From an uncultured Flavobacteriaceae bacterium (lineage in GTDB: Bacteria; Bacteroidota; Bacteroidia; Flavobacteriales; Flavobacteriaceae), in NCBI GenBank assembly GCA_938011315.1, contig CALLUG010000008.1, positions 1-64,000 on the forward strand: a DNA stretch of 64,000 bases, written 5' to 3'. Shown here in pieces: positions 43,391 through 52,998 of this stretch (position 1 is its first letter; each line of letters opens with the position of its first letter). The notes beneath the pieces were generated by a model. That model was not told where the DNA came from. It saw only the letters and a list, made by a program, of their open reading frames with translations, and searched no databases. The position numbers were made by a program, and so were the translations under genes.

Positions 43391-44662
43391 ATGAATATTC
43401 TAATTCTTGGCTCTGGTGGTAGAGAGCATGCTTTTGCTTGGAAAATTGCCCAAAGTCCTTTATGCAACAACCTGTTTGTAGCTCCTGGAAACTCTGGCAC
43501 AGCCACAGTTGCTGAAAATGTAAACCTCAGTGTAACTCATTTTTCAGACATTAAAACCTTTGTACTAGATAAAAAAATAACTATGGTTATTGTAGGGCCA
43601 GAAGATCCCTTGGTACAAGGTATTCACGACTATTTTTTGAACGATGAAGCCCTAAAAAATATTGCCATTATAGGCCCACAAAAAGCGGCGGCAACACTAG
43701 AGGGCAGTAAAGCGTTTGCTAAAGCGTTTTTGCACAAACATAATATCCCAACGGCAGCCTACCAAAGTTTTAATAAAGATACTATAGCAGAGGCTTATGT
43801 ATTTTTAGAACACCTAAACCCTCCTTATGTACTTAAAGCAGATGGTCTAGCAGCAGGAAAAGGGGTTGTTATTTTAGATAACTTACACGATGCTAAAACT
43901 GAGCTGAAAGCCATGCTACTCAATTCAAAATTTGGAACAGCAAGTGATACGGTGGTCATTGAAGAATTTTTAGACGGTATAGAGCTTAGCTGCTTTGTAC
44001 TTACCGATGGCAATAATTACAAAATACTCCCAACAGCAAAAGATTATAAACGTATTGGCGAAGGCGACACCGGGTTAAATACAGGAGGTATGGGTGCTAT
44101 ATCTCCAGTTCCGTTTGCAGACGATGCTTTTATGTCTAAAATAGAACAGCAAATTGTAGCACCAACAATAAAGGGGCTTCAAAACGACAACTTGCCTTAC
44201 AAAGGCTTTTTATTTATTGGCTTAATAAAAGTTGGCGACCAACCCAAAGTTATAGAGTACAATGTGCGTATGGGAGACCCTGAAACCGAAGTTGTATTGC
44301 CACGTTTAAACACAGATCTTGTACAACTATTTAAAGCCGTAGCAGAACAAAAACTAGACACTATAACTCTAGACATAGATAAGCGTGCAGCAGCAACAGT
44401 AATGCTCGTTTCTGGAGGTTACCCAGAGGCTTACGAAAAAGAGAAAGAAATTGTAGGCATAGAAACCATATCAAAATCGATAGTATTTCATGCTGGAGCA
44501 AAACTACAAAACACAAAGGTTGTAACTTCTGGAGGTCGCGTTATGGCAATAACTTCTTACGGAGATACTTATCAAGATGCCATAAAAAAATCTTACCAAT
44601 CTATAGAAAAACTAAAGTTTGATAAGATGTATTATCGTAAAGATATTGGCTTTGACTTATAA
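43391..44662 (+). CDS. purD: Phosphoribosylamine-glycine ligase
   Basis: PurD (423 residues) joins phosphoribosylamine and glycine with ATP, the second step of purine synthesis. It is an ATP-grasp enzyme: the N-terminal domain begins NILILGSGGREHAFAWKIAQ; the ATP-binding part contains YVLKADGLAAGKGVVIL and EEFLDGIELSCFVLTDG; RMGDPETEVVLPRL is diagnostic, as is the C-terminal GGYPEAYEKE. In flavobacteria it is followed, as here, by DUF6341, DUF6427, DUF4254 and a glycosyltransferase; the next gene is convergent with it and overlaps its end by 6 bp. Confidence 0.95.
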   Translation: MNILILGSGGREHAFAWKIAQSPLCNNLFVAPGNSGTATVAENVNLSVTHFSDIKTFVLDKKITMVIVGPEDPLVQGIHDYFLNDEALKNIAIIGPQKAAATLEGSKAFAKAFLHKHNIPTAAYQSFNKDTIAEAYVFLEHLNPPYVLKADGLAAGKGVVILDNLHDAKTELKAMLLNSKFGTASDTVVIEEFLDGIELSCFVLTDGNNYKILPTAKDYKRIGEGDTGLNTGGMGAISPVPFADDAFMSKIEQQIVAPTIKGLQNDNLPYKGFLFIGLIKVGDQPKVIEYNVRMGDPETEVVLPRLNTDLVQLFKAVAEQKLDTITLDIDKRAAATVMLVSGGYPEAYEKEKEIVGIETISKSIVFHAGAKLQNTKVVTSGGRVMAITSYGDTYQDAIKKSYQSIEKLKFDKMYYRKDIGFDL

Positions 44663-44884
44663 GTAGGAATGAGAAGAAATGCTTTTATCCTCTTCGTCAG
44701 TATCATTGTATTTTTTTAGTTGAATCATCCAGTAAGTAAATGCTACAAGACCAATAATTATAAACACAAACGAAATTAAATTAGCCCCCCACCAGTTGTA
44801 TAATTCTAGTAGTTTTAAGGCATCAAATGGTGCAAAAAAAACATTTACAAACAAATCTTGAATTGCATAAAATAAATCTTTCAT
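44657..44884 (-). CDS. DUF6341 family small membrane protein
   Basis: A 75-residue protein starting at ATG 44884 (MKDLFYAIQDLFVNVFFAPF). It has one clear membrane helix (ISFVFIIIGLVAFTYWMIQ) and an acidic tail. Members of this family have been mislabelled 'uracil phosphoribosyltransferase' in some genomes, but the protein is far too small for that. It overlaps the 3' end of purD by 6 bp in convergent fashion and is divergent from DUF6427. The position between purD and DUF6427 is conserved in flavobacteria; function unknown. Confidence 0.72.
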   Translation of the reverse strand: MKDLFYAIQDLFVNVFFAPFDALKLLELYNWWGANLISFVFIIIGLVAFTYWMIQLKKYNDTDEEDKSISSHSYL

Positions 44885-44908
44885 TGGTAAACTCTTATAT
44901 TTAGAGCA

Positions 44909-44938
44909 CAAATATACAAACTCTTTAAATGATAACAA
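44909..44938 (-). promoter_or_regulatory. Promoter of the DUF6341 gene
   Basis: On the minus strand, TTG (44936-44938), 19 bp, then TATATTTG (44909-44916): a full match to the Bacteroidetes -33/-7 pattern. The -33 box lies inside the start of the divergent DUF6427 gene. Confidence 0.65.
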
Positions 44939-45852
44939 GTTTTTTTCGCACATCAAAACCCATTCACTTTGTAATACTACTAGCCTATTTGCTTATATTA
45001 TTTGTTAGTACTAGATTATCCGTTTTAATTCAGCAATTTAATTTTATAGCAGTTCTAACGGAATTATTTCTGTGCTTACTACTATTAAGTTCTGTTTTTA
45101 TGTTAGATTTTTTTTCCAGAAAAAATGACTTAACGCAAAAAAACAGCTATAAAGTTTTAATTTTCACATTGCTACTGGGTGTTTTTCCAATCGTTTTTAA
45201 AGTTGATAATGTACTTATTGCTAATTTTTTTATTTTACTCTCATTTAGACGGACCATCAGCATTAGAAACGGATTAACTGTAAAGAAAAAATTGCTAGAT
45301 GCTTCGTTTTGGGTGGGCATTGCTGCGTTATTTTATTTTTGGAGCTTATTGTTTTTTTTAGTTATTATAGCAGCTTTACTACTTTATGCCGTAAATGATA
45401 TAAAAAATTGGATTATCCCTTTTGTGGGTTTACTTTGCGTTGTTGCATTTACTGTAAGTTATTCACTCTTAACCAACAATAAGATCTCGGAATTACACGA
45501 CCATATACAATCTATAAGCTTAGATCTTAGTGCCTATAATATAACAAAATTAATTATAGCAATTACTATTGTAACATCCTTAAGTTTATGGGCTTTGTTT
45601 TTTTATATTAATAATTTAAAAACTATTGTTAGGGCAAAAAAACCAGGCTTTTTATTGGTGATTATTGCTATGCTTGTGAGTGGGGTTATTATTATTATAG
45701 CACCAAACAAAAATGGTAGTGAGTTTATTTTTGGTTTTGCTTTCTTATCAATTATTATTACAAACTATTTAGAAACAGTTAAAGAGCGATGGTTTGCAGA
45801 ACTGTTTGTTTGGATTTTACTTATAACCCCTATAACTTACATTTTGCTATAA
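44929..45852 (+). CDS. DUF6427 family membrane protein
   Basis: A 307-residue integral membrane protein with about nine hydrophobic helices and short loops (HFVILLAYLLILFVSTRLSV, SFWVGIAALFYFWSLLFFLV, FLLVIIAMLVSGVIIIIAPN). It begins MITSFFRTSKPIHFV and contains the conserved ANFFILLSFRRTISIRNG loop of the family. Function unknown; the general shape recalls polysaccharide or O-antigen ligase/transport proteins, but this is only an impression. It precedes DUF4254 and a GT9 glycosyltransferase on the same strand, so a role in surface glycan assembly is possible. Confidence 0.75.
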   Translation: MITSFFRTSKPIHFVILLAYLLILFVSTRLSVLIQQFNFIAVLTELFLCLLLLSSVFMLDFFSRKNDLTQKNSYKVLIFTLLLGVFPIVFKVDNVLIANFFILLSFRRTISIRNGLTVKKKLLDASFWVGIAALFYFWSLLFFLVIIAALLLYAVNDIKNWIIPFVGLLCVVAFTVSYSLLTNNKISELHDHIQSISLDLSAYNITKLIIAITIVTSLSLWALFFYINNLKTIVRAKKPGFLLVIIAMLVSGVIIIIAPNKNGSEFIFGFAFLSIIITNYLETVKERWFAELFVWILLITPITYILL

Positions 45853-45895
45853 TAATTAATAAAATACATGTGTTTAAAATCCGAATATTTAAAAG

Positions 45896-45903
45896 TATAT
45901 TTG
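45896..45903 (+). promoter_or_regulatory. Probable -7 element upstream of the DUF4254 gene
   Basis: TATATTTG, 20 bp before the DUF4254 start; no clear -33 TTG. Confidence 0.4.
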
Positions 45904-45922
45904 CCATATAAACATTCACTTT

Positions 45923-46531
45923 ATGTTCGCAAAAAATGCTAACACTCTTTTTCAAGACGTTATAAAAACATACCATATTGCAAATACTGTAGAACAAGCC
46001 TTTATAAACAATTATGACAAGCACACGCACTTAATAGAGCATTTACTTTATAGAAAATGTTGGATAGATACTGTGCAATGGCATTATGAAGATGACATTA
46101 GAGACCCTCAAATAAACCCTGTTGAGGCCTTAAGCTTAAAACGCAAAATAGATGCTTCTAACCAAGATCGTACAAATATGGTGGAGTATATTGATAGCTA
46201 TTTTCTTGAGAAATACAAACATATTACAGCACTACCAGATGCCAAAATCAACTCTGAAAGTCCTGCATGGGCCATTGATCGCTTGTCTATTTTGGCCTTA
46301 AAAATTTACCATATGAACGAAGAAGTAGAGCGTAGCGATGCCTCTGAAGCTCATATTAAAGCCTGTCAAGAAAAATTAGACATCCTCCTAGAGCAGCAAA
46401 TCGACTTGAGTAAAGCTATAGACGATTTATTATACGATATAGAGCATGGCAGGAAGTATATGAAGGTTTATAAGCAAATGAAGATGTATAACGATAATGA
46501 GCTAAACCCTGTATTGCGTTCTCAAAAATAA
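45923..46531 (+). CDS. DUF4254 domain protein
   Basis: A 202-residue, all-helical, soluble protein matching DUF4254: IKTYHIANTVEQAFIN, HLIEHLLYRKCWIDTVQWHY with EDDIRDPQINPVEALSLKRK and IDASNQDRTNMVEYIDSYF. Function unknown. The gene lies 25 bp before the GT9 glycosyltransferase gene, as in many flavobacteria, so the product probably assists in a glycan pathway. Confidence 0.8.
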   Translation: MFAKNANTLFQDVIKTYHIANTVEQAFINNYDKHTHLIEHLLYRKCWIDTVQWHYEDDIRDPQINPVEALSLKRKIDASNQDRTNMVEYIDSYFLEKYKHITALPDAKINSESPAWAIDRLSILALKIYHMNEEVERSDASEAHIKACQEKLDILLEQQIDLSKAIDDLLYDIEHGRKYMKVYKQMKMYNDNELNPVLRSQK

Positions 46532-46555
46532 TACCTCATCTTTTCTATTTATTGA

Positions 46556-47584
46556 GTGTCAAAATTACCAAAACACATACTCGTAATTCGCCTATCTGCT
46601 ATGGGAGACGTAGCAATGGCAGTTCCTATACTAAAAGCATTTACAAAACAATATCCTAATGTAAAACTAACCGTCCTTACACAAGCATTCTTTAGTCCCT
46701 TTTTTCAGGATTTACAACAAATAACGGTTTACCCTGCCGATATAAGAAATAAACATAAAGGTCTAAAAGGTCTCTATAAATTATCCAAAATAATAGCAAC
46801 ATTAGACATCGATGCTGTAGCCGACTTACATAATGTAATACGTAGTAATGTTTTAAAATTCCTATTACCTAAACTAAAATTTATACAAATAAACAAAGGT
46901 CGAAAAGAAAAAAAAGCACTAATAAAAGGACAGTGCTTTGCGCCCCTTAAAACAACTCACAAGCGCTACGCTGATGTTTTTGAATCCTTAGGGTTTTCTA
47001 TAAATTTAAGCAAACCTACATTTCCTAAGCCCAAATCTTTAAATAACAAAATACTTAAGCTTATAGGGGAACCGCACACCACTTACATTGGTATTGCGCC
47101 GTTCGCCGCACACGAAAGTAAAATGTATCCCTTGGATGTTATGGAACTTGTTATTTCTGAATTATCTAAAACATATACAATACTCCTTTTTGGAGGCGGA
47201 GCACAAGAAATCGCTACTTTAAGCACTTTTGAAAACAAATACTCCAATACAATTAATACCGCAGGAAAACTGAACTTAAAGGAAGAGTTAGCCATTATTT
47301 CTAATTTAAGTCTTATGCTATCTATGGATTCTGCAAACGCACACATTGCGGCAATGCTAGGAGTAAAAGTTGTTAGTATTTGGGGGGTGACACACCCCTA
47401 TGCAGGGTTTTCGCCATTTAATCAACCTGAGCATTACGCCTTAATTGCTGACAGGCTAAAATATCCTAAAATACCAAGCTCTATCTATGGAAATAAATAT
47501 CCAAAACACTATAAAGAAGCAGCTGGGAGTATTGCTCCAAAAACTGTTATAGCAAAAGTTAAAGCTGTTTTAGAACGCCCTTAA
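46556..47584 (+). CDS. Glycosyltransferase family 9 (heptosyltransferase-like)
   Basis: A 342-residue GT-B glycosyltransferase of family 9, the ADP-heptose:LPS heptosyltransferase type. It starts with GTG at 46556; the N-terminus LPKHILVIRLSAMGDVAMAV with PILKAFTKQYPNVKLTVLTQ is diagnostic, and the nucleotide-sugar site is in LLFGGGAQEI and SMDSANAHIAAMLGVKVVSI with WGVTHPYAGF. It adds a sugar to the lipopolysaccharide core or another surface glycan. It forms an operon with DUF4254 and is convergent with sufD. Confidence 0.88.
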   Translation: MSKLPKHILVIRLSAMGDVAMAVPILKAFTKQYPNVKLTVLTQAFFSPFFQDLQQITVYPADIRNKHKGLKGLYKLSKIIATLDIDAVADLHNVIRSNVLKFLLPKLKFIQINKGRKEKKALIKGQCFAPLKTTHKRYADVFESLGFSINLSKPTFPKPKSLNNKILKLIGEPHTTYIGIAPFAAHESKMYPLDVMELVISELSKTYTILLFGGGAQEIATLSTFENKYSNTINTAGKLNLKEELAIISNLSLMLSMDSANAHIAAMLGVKVVSIWGVTHPYAGFSPFNQPEHYALIADRLKYPKIPSSIYGNKYPKHYKEAAGSIAPKTVIAKVKAVLERP

Positions 47585-47680
47585 ATGCGTCGTAAATACG
47601 AATTTACTATATTTTATATTAAATAATTGACTGCAAATACAGTAACGGTCTTAATTTACAGTTTATAATTCATTATGACA

Positions 47681-48994
47681 TTAAATATCAAACCCGATAC
47701 TAACTCCTAACTTGGTTGCTATAATGTTATTAATTCTGTTTTTGAGTTCTTTAATTTTCACAGAACCTAGTACATTATTGCTAAAGGCGTACATTAATAA
47801 GGCTTTTGCTTCTTTCTCTGCTATCCCTCTAGATCTCATATAAAACATAGCACTCTCATCTAGTTGTCCAATAGTACAACCGTGAGAACATTTTACATCG
47901 TCTGCAAAAATTTCTAGTTGAGGCTTTGTATTTATGGAGGCTTTGTCACTTAATAAGATGTTATTGTTAGATTGAAAAGCGTTTGTTTTTTGTGCTTCTT
48001 TTTCGACAATAACTTTACCGTTAAACACCCCTGTAGATCTATCCGAAAAAATTCCTTTATAGTCTTGATGGCTTTCACAATTTGGTTCGATATGGTGTAC
48101 TAGTGTATTGTGATCGACATGTTGTTTGTCTTTAATAATAGTAATTCCTTTTAGTATGGAATCGATATGCTCTCCATTTTGGAAAAAATTAAGGTTATTA
48201 CGCGTTAGTTTTCCTCCAAACGAAAACGTATGTACAGATACAATACTATTGTCGTGCTGATTTGCAAAGGTATTGTCTATTAGAGATGCATTTAAGTTGT
48301 CGTTTTGTATTTTATAATAATCGACTATAGCACGCTTGTCTGCAAAAATTTCTGTAACACTGTTTGTTAACACAGCATTATCGGTTAGACTTTGGTGGCG
48401 TTCAATAATTTGTACATGCGAATTTTCATCTACAACTACTAAGTTGCGAGGTTGCGTTATTGTTGCGGCTTCATTGCCTGTAGAAAAATAAACAATTTGG
48501 ATTGGTTTTTCTACCAATTTGTTTTTGGGGATATGGATATAAGCACCTTCATTGGTAAATGCCGTGTTTAGTGAGGTTAAGCTGTCTTGTACGGCTACTT
48601 TATTAAAATAATTTTCGATAACAGCTTTGTACTTTGGTTTTGTTAATGCAGCAGACATTAAACAGATATCCATTGGTCCATGTGTGGTTTGCGATAAGTG
48701 AGATGAATAAACGCCGTCGATAAACACAATTTTAAAAGTTTCGATATCATCAATAAAATAATGTTTAATATCTTTATACTCAACCATGTGTTCTTTGTTA
48801 GAAAACACGCTATAGTCATGGTTTAAGATAGCGTTGAGCGATGTGTATTTCCAAGCTTCTTCTTTTTTGGATGGAAATCCTTTATTCTCGAATGTTTTTA
48901 TGGCTTCGTTCCTAATATCATGTATGCAATCGTTGGCATCAACTCCATTTTCGAAGGCTAAAAATGAGGATACTAATTTATCTTTTAAGTCCAT
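47681..48994 (-). CDS. sufD: Fe-S cluster assembly protein SufD
   Basis: SufD (437 residues) is the non-catalytic partner of SufB in the SufBC2D scaffold. The beta-helix core ends with the family motif GRIxxxKAxLLM-like region, here RGIAEKEAKALLMYAFSNNV, preceded by DDVKCSHGCTIGQLDESAMF YMRSRG. SufD's critical His is in DVKCSHGCT. It is the last gene of the suf cluster; the cysteine desulfurase (sufS) that normally follows is not in this window after it. Confidence 0.93.
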   Translation of the reverse strand: MDLKDKLVSSFLAFENGVDANDCIHDIRNEAIKTFENKGFPSKKEEAWKYTSLNAILNHDYSVFSNKEHMVEYKDIKHYFIDDIETFKIVFIDGVYSSHLSQTTHGPMDICLMSAALTKPKYKAVIENYFNKVAVQDSLTSLNTAFTNEGAYIHIPKNKLVEKPIQIVYFSTGNEAATITQPRNLVVVDENSHVQIIERHQSLTDNAVLTNSVTEIFADKRAIVDYYKIQNDNLNASLIDNTFANQHDNSIVSVHTFSFGGKLTRNNLNFFQNGEHIDSILKGITIIKDKQHVDHNTLVHHIEPNCESHQDYKGIFSDRSTGVFNGKVIVEKEAQKTNAFQSNNNILLSDKASINTKPQLEIFADDVKCSHGCTIGQLDESAMFYMRSRGIAEKEAKALLMYAFSNNVLGSVKIKELKNRINNIIATKLGVSIGFDI

Positions 48995-49034
48995 GTGTTT
49001 TTTAACTACTTTTGTTACTAATACCTAGTTACCG

Positions 49035-49787
49035 CTATGCGTTTGCTTCTTGTTTAATCCAATCGTATCCTTTTTCTTCTAACTGGTGAGCTAGCTCTTT
49101 ACCGCCCGATTTTACAATCTTACCGTTGTATAGTACGTGCACAAAATCTGGAACAATATAGTCTAACAACCGCTGGTAGTGGGTAATTACAACAACGGCA
49201 TTCGTTTTAGATTTCAATTTATTAACGCCATTAGCTACAATACGAAGGGCATCAATATCCAATCCTGAATCTGTTTCATCAAGAATAGCAAGTTTTGGTT
49301 CTAGCATTGCCATCTGAAAGATTTCGTTACGTTTTTTTTCGCCTCCAGAAAACCCTTCATTAAGTGAACGAGATAGGAACTTGCGATCTATCTCTAATAA
49401 TTCTGCTTTTTCACGAATCATTTTAAGCATATCCTTGGCAGGCATATCCTTTAGTCCTTTTGCCTTACGTGTTTCGTTTATTGCTGTTTTAATAAAATTA
49501 GTTACTGATACGCCTGGAATTTCCACTGGATATTGAAAAGATAGAAAAATACCTTTGTGCGCTCGCTCTTCGGCAGCCAACTCGTCAAGGTTTTGGTTAT
49601 CTAGGATGATATCTCCTTTTTCTACCTCATAGTCTTCTTTTCCTGCAATGACAGAGGCTAAAGTACTTTTTCCAGAGCCATTTGGTCCCATAATGGCATG
49701 GACTTCTCCTGCGTTTACTTCTAGGTTAATTCCTTTAAGAATTTCTTTGCCTTCAACACTTGCGTGCAAATCTTTAATTAGTAACAT
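49035..49787 (-). CDS. sufC: Fe-S cluster assembly ATPase SufC
   Basis: A 250-residue ABC-type ATPase that drives the conformational change of SufBD. Walker A is GPNGSGKSTLASVI, the signature is FSGGEKKRNEIFQMAML, Walker B is PKLAILDETDSGLD, and the switch is VITHYQR. These are typical for SufC. It lies 40 bp upstream of sufD and 15 bp downstream of the metallo-beta-lactamase-fold gene. Confidence 0.94.
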   Translation of the reverse strand: MLLIKDLHASVEGKEILKGINLEVNAGEVHAIMGPNGSGKSTLASVIAGKEDYEVEKGDIILDNQNLDELAAEERAHKGIFLSFQYPVEIPGVSVTNFIKTAINETRKAKGLKDMPAKDMLKMIREKAELLEIDRKFLSRSLNEGFSGGEKKRNEIFQMAMLEPKLAILDETDSGLDIDALRIVANGVNKLKSKTNAVVVITHYQRLLDYIVPDFVHVLYNGKIVKSGGKELAHQLEEKGYDWIKQEANA

Positions 49788-49802
49788 AAATAGGGTTTAT
49801 AC

Positions 49803-50681
49803 TTAGTGTATGGTTTTATTCTTTAATAATTCTTGTAATTTTTTATAATCTTTTGGACTATGCTGAATGATTACAATTGCATTTTTTTGTTTTGCAAAAG
49901 TTTCAAAAGCCTCCATGCTTGCTCTAGTTTGTTCAAAGTTATAGTTAAAACTTGGTGAGATTTTATTTTGACGATTTTCTTGAAAGTGGTATAAATCTCC
50001 TGTTAGTAATATTGGACGTTTTAAACCTAAGTCTATATACAACGATTGATGCCCTATGGTATGTCCAGGCGTGTACTTAATGACAACACTACCATCTCCA
50101 AAAACATCGTAATCGCCTTTTAGTTTTTCTACTTTTGTTAATTCTGAAACTGCAAGTCCTAAAGCAGCATTGTCTTTGTTGGTAATAAACTCATATTCGT
50201 TAGCTTGAACGAGCCATGTTGCATTTTTAAAATAATTTGCTGTTCCTGTATGATCAAAATGACTATGTGATAGGGCTATATAATCAAAATCATCGTAACT
50301 TAATTGTAGTGTTTTTAGTTGGTTAACAAGAGAGTCCTGCCTAGATAAAGTAAACGTGCCATCGCCCGGTGTAATAGGGGTTTTACCTATGGCTTCTGGT
50401 AAGCCTGTATCCCAAATTAAACGTTTGCCGGTAGGATGGTGTGTTATAATGTATGTAGGATCTACAAAGGCTTTGCTTTGTCCTTTATAAAGATGTAGGC
50501 TATCGGAAAATGCTTCAAGTCGGTTTACTTTTATCTGACCTGAGTTAAACATTTGTAAGCTTACACTAGGGCTAGTCTTTGCGTCTTTACTAACAGTTGT
50601 TCCACCTTGTTGCTTACAGCTAGTTACTAGCCATATACTCAAGGTTGTAATTATTATTTTTTTTGCAATTGTTAAGGACAT
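49803..50681 (-). CDS. Metallo-beta-lactamase-fold lipoprotein (AHL-lactonase-like)
   Basis: A 292-residue zinc hydrolase with a lipoprotein signal (IWLVTSCKQQ, lipobox VTSC), so it is anchored in the envelope. The zinc-binding HxHxDH is ALSHSHFDHTGTA, with further His in YTPGHTIGHQSLY, Asp in LLTGDLYHF and His near the end (VIIQHSPKDY). The pattern is that of N-acyl-homoserine-lactonase-like members. Its place between sufB and sufC is not standard. It may be an insertion into the suf operon or may serve an unrelated lactonase role. Confidence 0.85.
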   Translation of the reverse strand: MSLTIAKKIIITTLSIWLVTSCKQQGGTTVSKDAKTSPSVSLQMFNSGQIKVNRLEAFSDSLHLYKGQSKAFVDPTYIITHHPTGKRLIWDTGLPEAIGKTPITPGDGTFTLSRQDSLVNQLKTLQLSYDDFDYIALSHSHFDHTGTANYFKNATWLVQANEYEFITNKDNAALGLAVSELTKVEKLKGDYDVFGDGSVVIKYTPGHTIGHQSLYIDLGLKRPILLTGDLYHFQENRQNKISPSFNYNFEQTRASMEAFETFAKQKNAIVIIQHSPKDYKKLQELLKNKTIH

Positions 50682-50688
50682 TTATTTC

Positions 50689-51069
50689 CTATTTTATAGT
50701 ATTACCTGCAATTTCTTTTGGTTTAAAAACACTTAAAACTTCTTTTATCTGCACATTAAAGGGCCAACCTTTTTCGTTTTCGGCTTTGGGTGTAATTTCT
50801 CCACGAACTTGAACTTTAATCATATCGGTAGCTTCTTTTTTGTATTTCTCTACGAGTTTGTTTAGTTCATGCATTTTTGCATCTACGATAACATTATAAA
50901 CTTGTTTGCTGGTTTGTAATACTGCTACATTGTCGTGATAAATAAAATTGCCTTCTACAACAGTGGTCTTTTGGTTAGCCGTATTTGGATTTTCTGTACC
51001 TGAGTTTGATTCTTTTTTACAGCTTACAAATAGGGTGATGCTTAATAAGATGATAGTTATTTTTTTCAT
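50689..51069 (-). CDS. Small lipoprotein of unknown function
   Basis: A 126-residue protein with a lipoprotein signal (TIILLSITLFVSCKKESNSG, lipobox FVSC). The mature part is Thr/Asn-rich at first, then a compact domain (YNVIVDAKMHELNKLVEKYK, DMIKVQVRGEITPKAENEKG) resembling small OB-fold-like lipoproteins of Bacteroidetes of the NlpE-like type. I cannot name it. It is located 10 bp downstream of sufB and 7 bp before the metallo-hydrolase gene, so all are in one operon. Confidence 0.7.
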   Translation of the reverse strand: MKKITIILLSITLFVSCKKESNSGTENPNTANQKTTVVEGNFIYHDNVAVLQTSKQVYNVIVDAKMHELNKLVEKYKKEATDMIKVQVRGEITPKAENEKGWPFNVQIKEVLSVFKPKEIAGNTIK

Positions 51070-51078
51070 AATACATTG

Positions 51079-52527
51079 TTATCCTACAGATCCTTCTAAA
51101 CTTATTTCTAACAATTTTTGTGCTTCCACAGCAAACTCCATAGGCAGCTTGTTTAAGACCTCTTTACTAAAACCATTTACAATTAATGCGATAGCTTTTT
51201 CGGTATCAATACCTCGTTGGTTACAGTAAAAAATTTGATCTTCACCAATTTTACTTGTGGTTGCTTCGTGTTCTATCTGTGCCGATTTATTTTTGGTTTC
51301 TATATATGGAAATGTATGTGCTCCACACTCGTTACCCATTAGTAAGCTATCGCACTGTGAAAAGTTACGAGCATTTTCTGCTCTAGCGTTTACTTGCACT
51401 AATCCTCGGTAACTATTTTGTGATTTTCCTGCAGAAATTCCCTTGGAAATAATTGTGGATTTTGTGTTTTTCCCTAGGTGGATCATTTTTGTACCTGTAT
51501 CGGCTTGCTGGTAATTATTTGTTACTGCAATAGAATAAAACTCACCAACAGAGTTATTTCCTTTTAGCACGCAAGAAGGGTATTTCCAAGTAACGGCACT
51601 TCCTGTTTCTACTTGAGTCCATGATATTTTTGCATTGGTTTCGCATAGCCCTCTTTTGGTTACAAAATTATAAACTCCTCCTTTGCCTTGAGCATTGCCC
51701 GGAAACCAGTTTTGTACGGTACTGTATTTTATTTCAGCATCGTCAAGCGCGATTAATTCGACTACGGCGGCGTGTAGTTGGTTTTCGTCACGACTTGGTG
51801 CGGTACAGCCTTCTAGGTAAGACACGTAGCTCCCTTGATCTGCAATAACGAGTGTACGCTCAAACTGCCCTGTTCCTGCTTGGTTAATTCTAAAGTAAGT
51901 TGATAATTCCATAGGGCATTTAACCCCTTTTGGAATATAGCAAAAAGAACCATCACTAAATACGGCACTGTTTAGGGCTGCATAAAAATTATCTTTTTGT
52001 GGCACAACGCTACCAAGGTATTTTTTTACAAGTTCAGGATGCTCTTTTATTGCTTCAGAAATACTCATAAACAAAATACCTTTTTCGGCTAAAGTTTTCT
52101 TAAAGGTTGTAGCTACAGATACGGAGTCTACTACAACATCCATAGCAATATTGTTCATCCGTTTTTGTTCGCCTACAGAGATGCCTAATTTTTTATACAT
52201 TGCAAGTAAGTCTGGATCAACATCATCTAAAGTTTTGTTGGGATCTACAGCTACTGGGGCAGAATAATATGCTATGGCTTGAAAATCTGGTTTTTCGTAG
52301 TTAACGTTGGCCCAGTCTGGCTCTTCCATAGCTTGCCAAATTCTAAAGGCTTCTAATCGCCACTGTGTCATCCACTCGGGTTCTTCTTTCTTTTTAGAAA
52401 TGGCTTTAACAATATCCTCATTTAGTCCTACAGGAAAAGTTTCAGATTCTATATCTGTATAAAAACCATATTCGTATTGTTTGGTTTTTAATTCTTCTCT
52501 TAAATCGTCTTCTGTATATTTACTCAT
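51079..52527 (-). CDS. sufB: Fe-S cluster assembly scaffold SufB
   Basis: SufB (482 residues) is the scaffold on which Suf Fe-S clusters are built. The family pattern is clear: [60 protein letters not shown], then [20 protein letters not shown] with the active Cys in QCDS and [19 protein letters not shown]. The length is standard. It is preceded by sufA (44-bp gap) and followed by two genes that do not belong to a usual suf operon, then sufC and sufD. Confidence 0.95.
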   Translation of the reverse strand: MSKYTEDDLREELKTKQYEYGFYTDIESETFPVGLNEDIVKAISKKKEEPEWMTQWRLEAFRIWQAMEEPDWANVNYEKPDFQAIAYYSAPVAVDPNKTLDDVDPDLLAMYKKLGISVGEQKRMNNIAMDVVVDSVSVATTFKKTLAEKGILFMSISEAIKEHPELVKKYLGSVVPQKDNFYAALNSAVFSDGSFCYIPKGVKCPMELSTYFRINQAGTGQFERTLVIADQGSYVSYLEGCTAPSRDENQLHAAVVELIALDDAEIKYSTVQNWFPGNAQGKGGVYNFVTKRGLCETNAKISWTQVETGSAVTWKYPSCVLKGNNSVGEFYSIAVTNNYQQADTGTKMIHLGKNTKSTIISKGISAGKSQNSYRGLVQVNARAENARNFSQCDSLLMGNECGAHTFPYIETKNKSAQIEHEATTSKIGEDQIFYCNQRGIDTEKAIALIVNGFSKEVLNKLPMEFAVEAQKLLEISLEGSVG

Positions 52528-52571
52528 CTTTATACAATATCACGCCGTTAACAATCTGATGTTTTTTTAAT

Positions 52572-52901
52572 CTATAATGAAAAACTTTCGCCACAACCAC
52601 AGGTGCGATTAGCATTGGGGTTATTAAATACAAAACCTGCTCCGTTTAATCCTCCGGAATACTCTAGTGTTGTGCCAATAAGATATAAGAAGCTTTTTTT
52701 GTCGACTATAATTTTTACTCCGTTATCTTCAAAAACTTTGTCTTCTGTTTGTTGTTGGTTATCAAATTTCAAATCGTATGATAAGCCAGAGCAACCTCCA
52801 CTTTTTACACCTACTCTAATATAGTCGTTTTGTGGGCTAAATCCCTCTTCTGCCATAAGTGCTACAACTTTTGTTTTTGCTGCTTCAGAAACTTTAATCA
52901 T
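52572..52901 (-). CDS. sufA: HesB/IscA-family Fe-S assembly protein
   Basis: A 109-residue A-type carrier that transfers Fe-S clusters. Three conserved Cys are present: SGGCSGLSYDL and the C-terminal CGCGESF. It is the first gene of the suf cluster in flavobacteria. The gene symbol is by context; it could equally be named iscA. A full promoter lies about 100 bp upstream. Confidence 0.9.
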   Translation of the reverse strand: MIKVSEAAKTKVVALMAEEGFSPQNDYIRVGVKSGGCSGLSYDLKFDNQQQTEDKVFEDNGVKIIVDKKSFLYLIGTTLEYSGGLNGAGFVFNNPNANRTCGCGESFSL

Positions 52902-52998
52902 TTATTGCTACATTATAGTTTACAAGACTTTTAGAAAATGACTTCTTATGTTTTTACTATCCTTAATCGTTTATTAAAAAGCTTTTCTAAGCTAGATG

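Noticed and set aside
44657-44884. Uracil phosphoribosyltransferase for the DUF6341 gene
   Set aside because: Only 75 residues with a membrane helix and no PRPP-binding motif; this label in some databases looks like an error.
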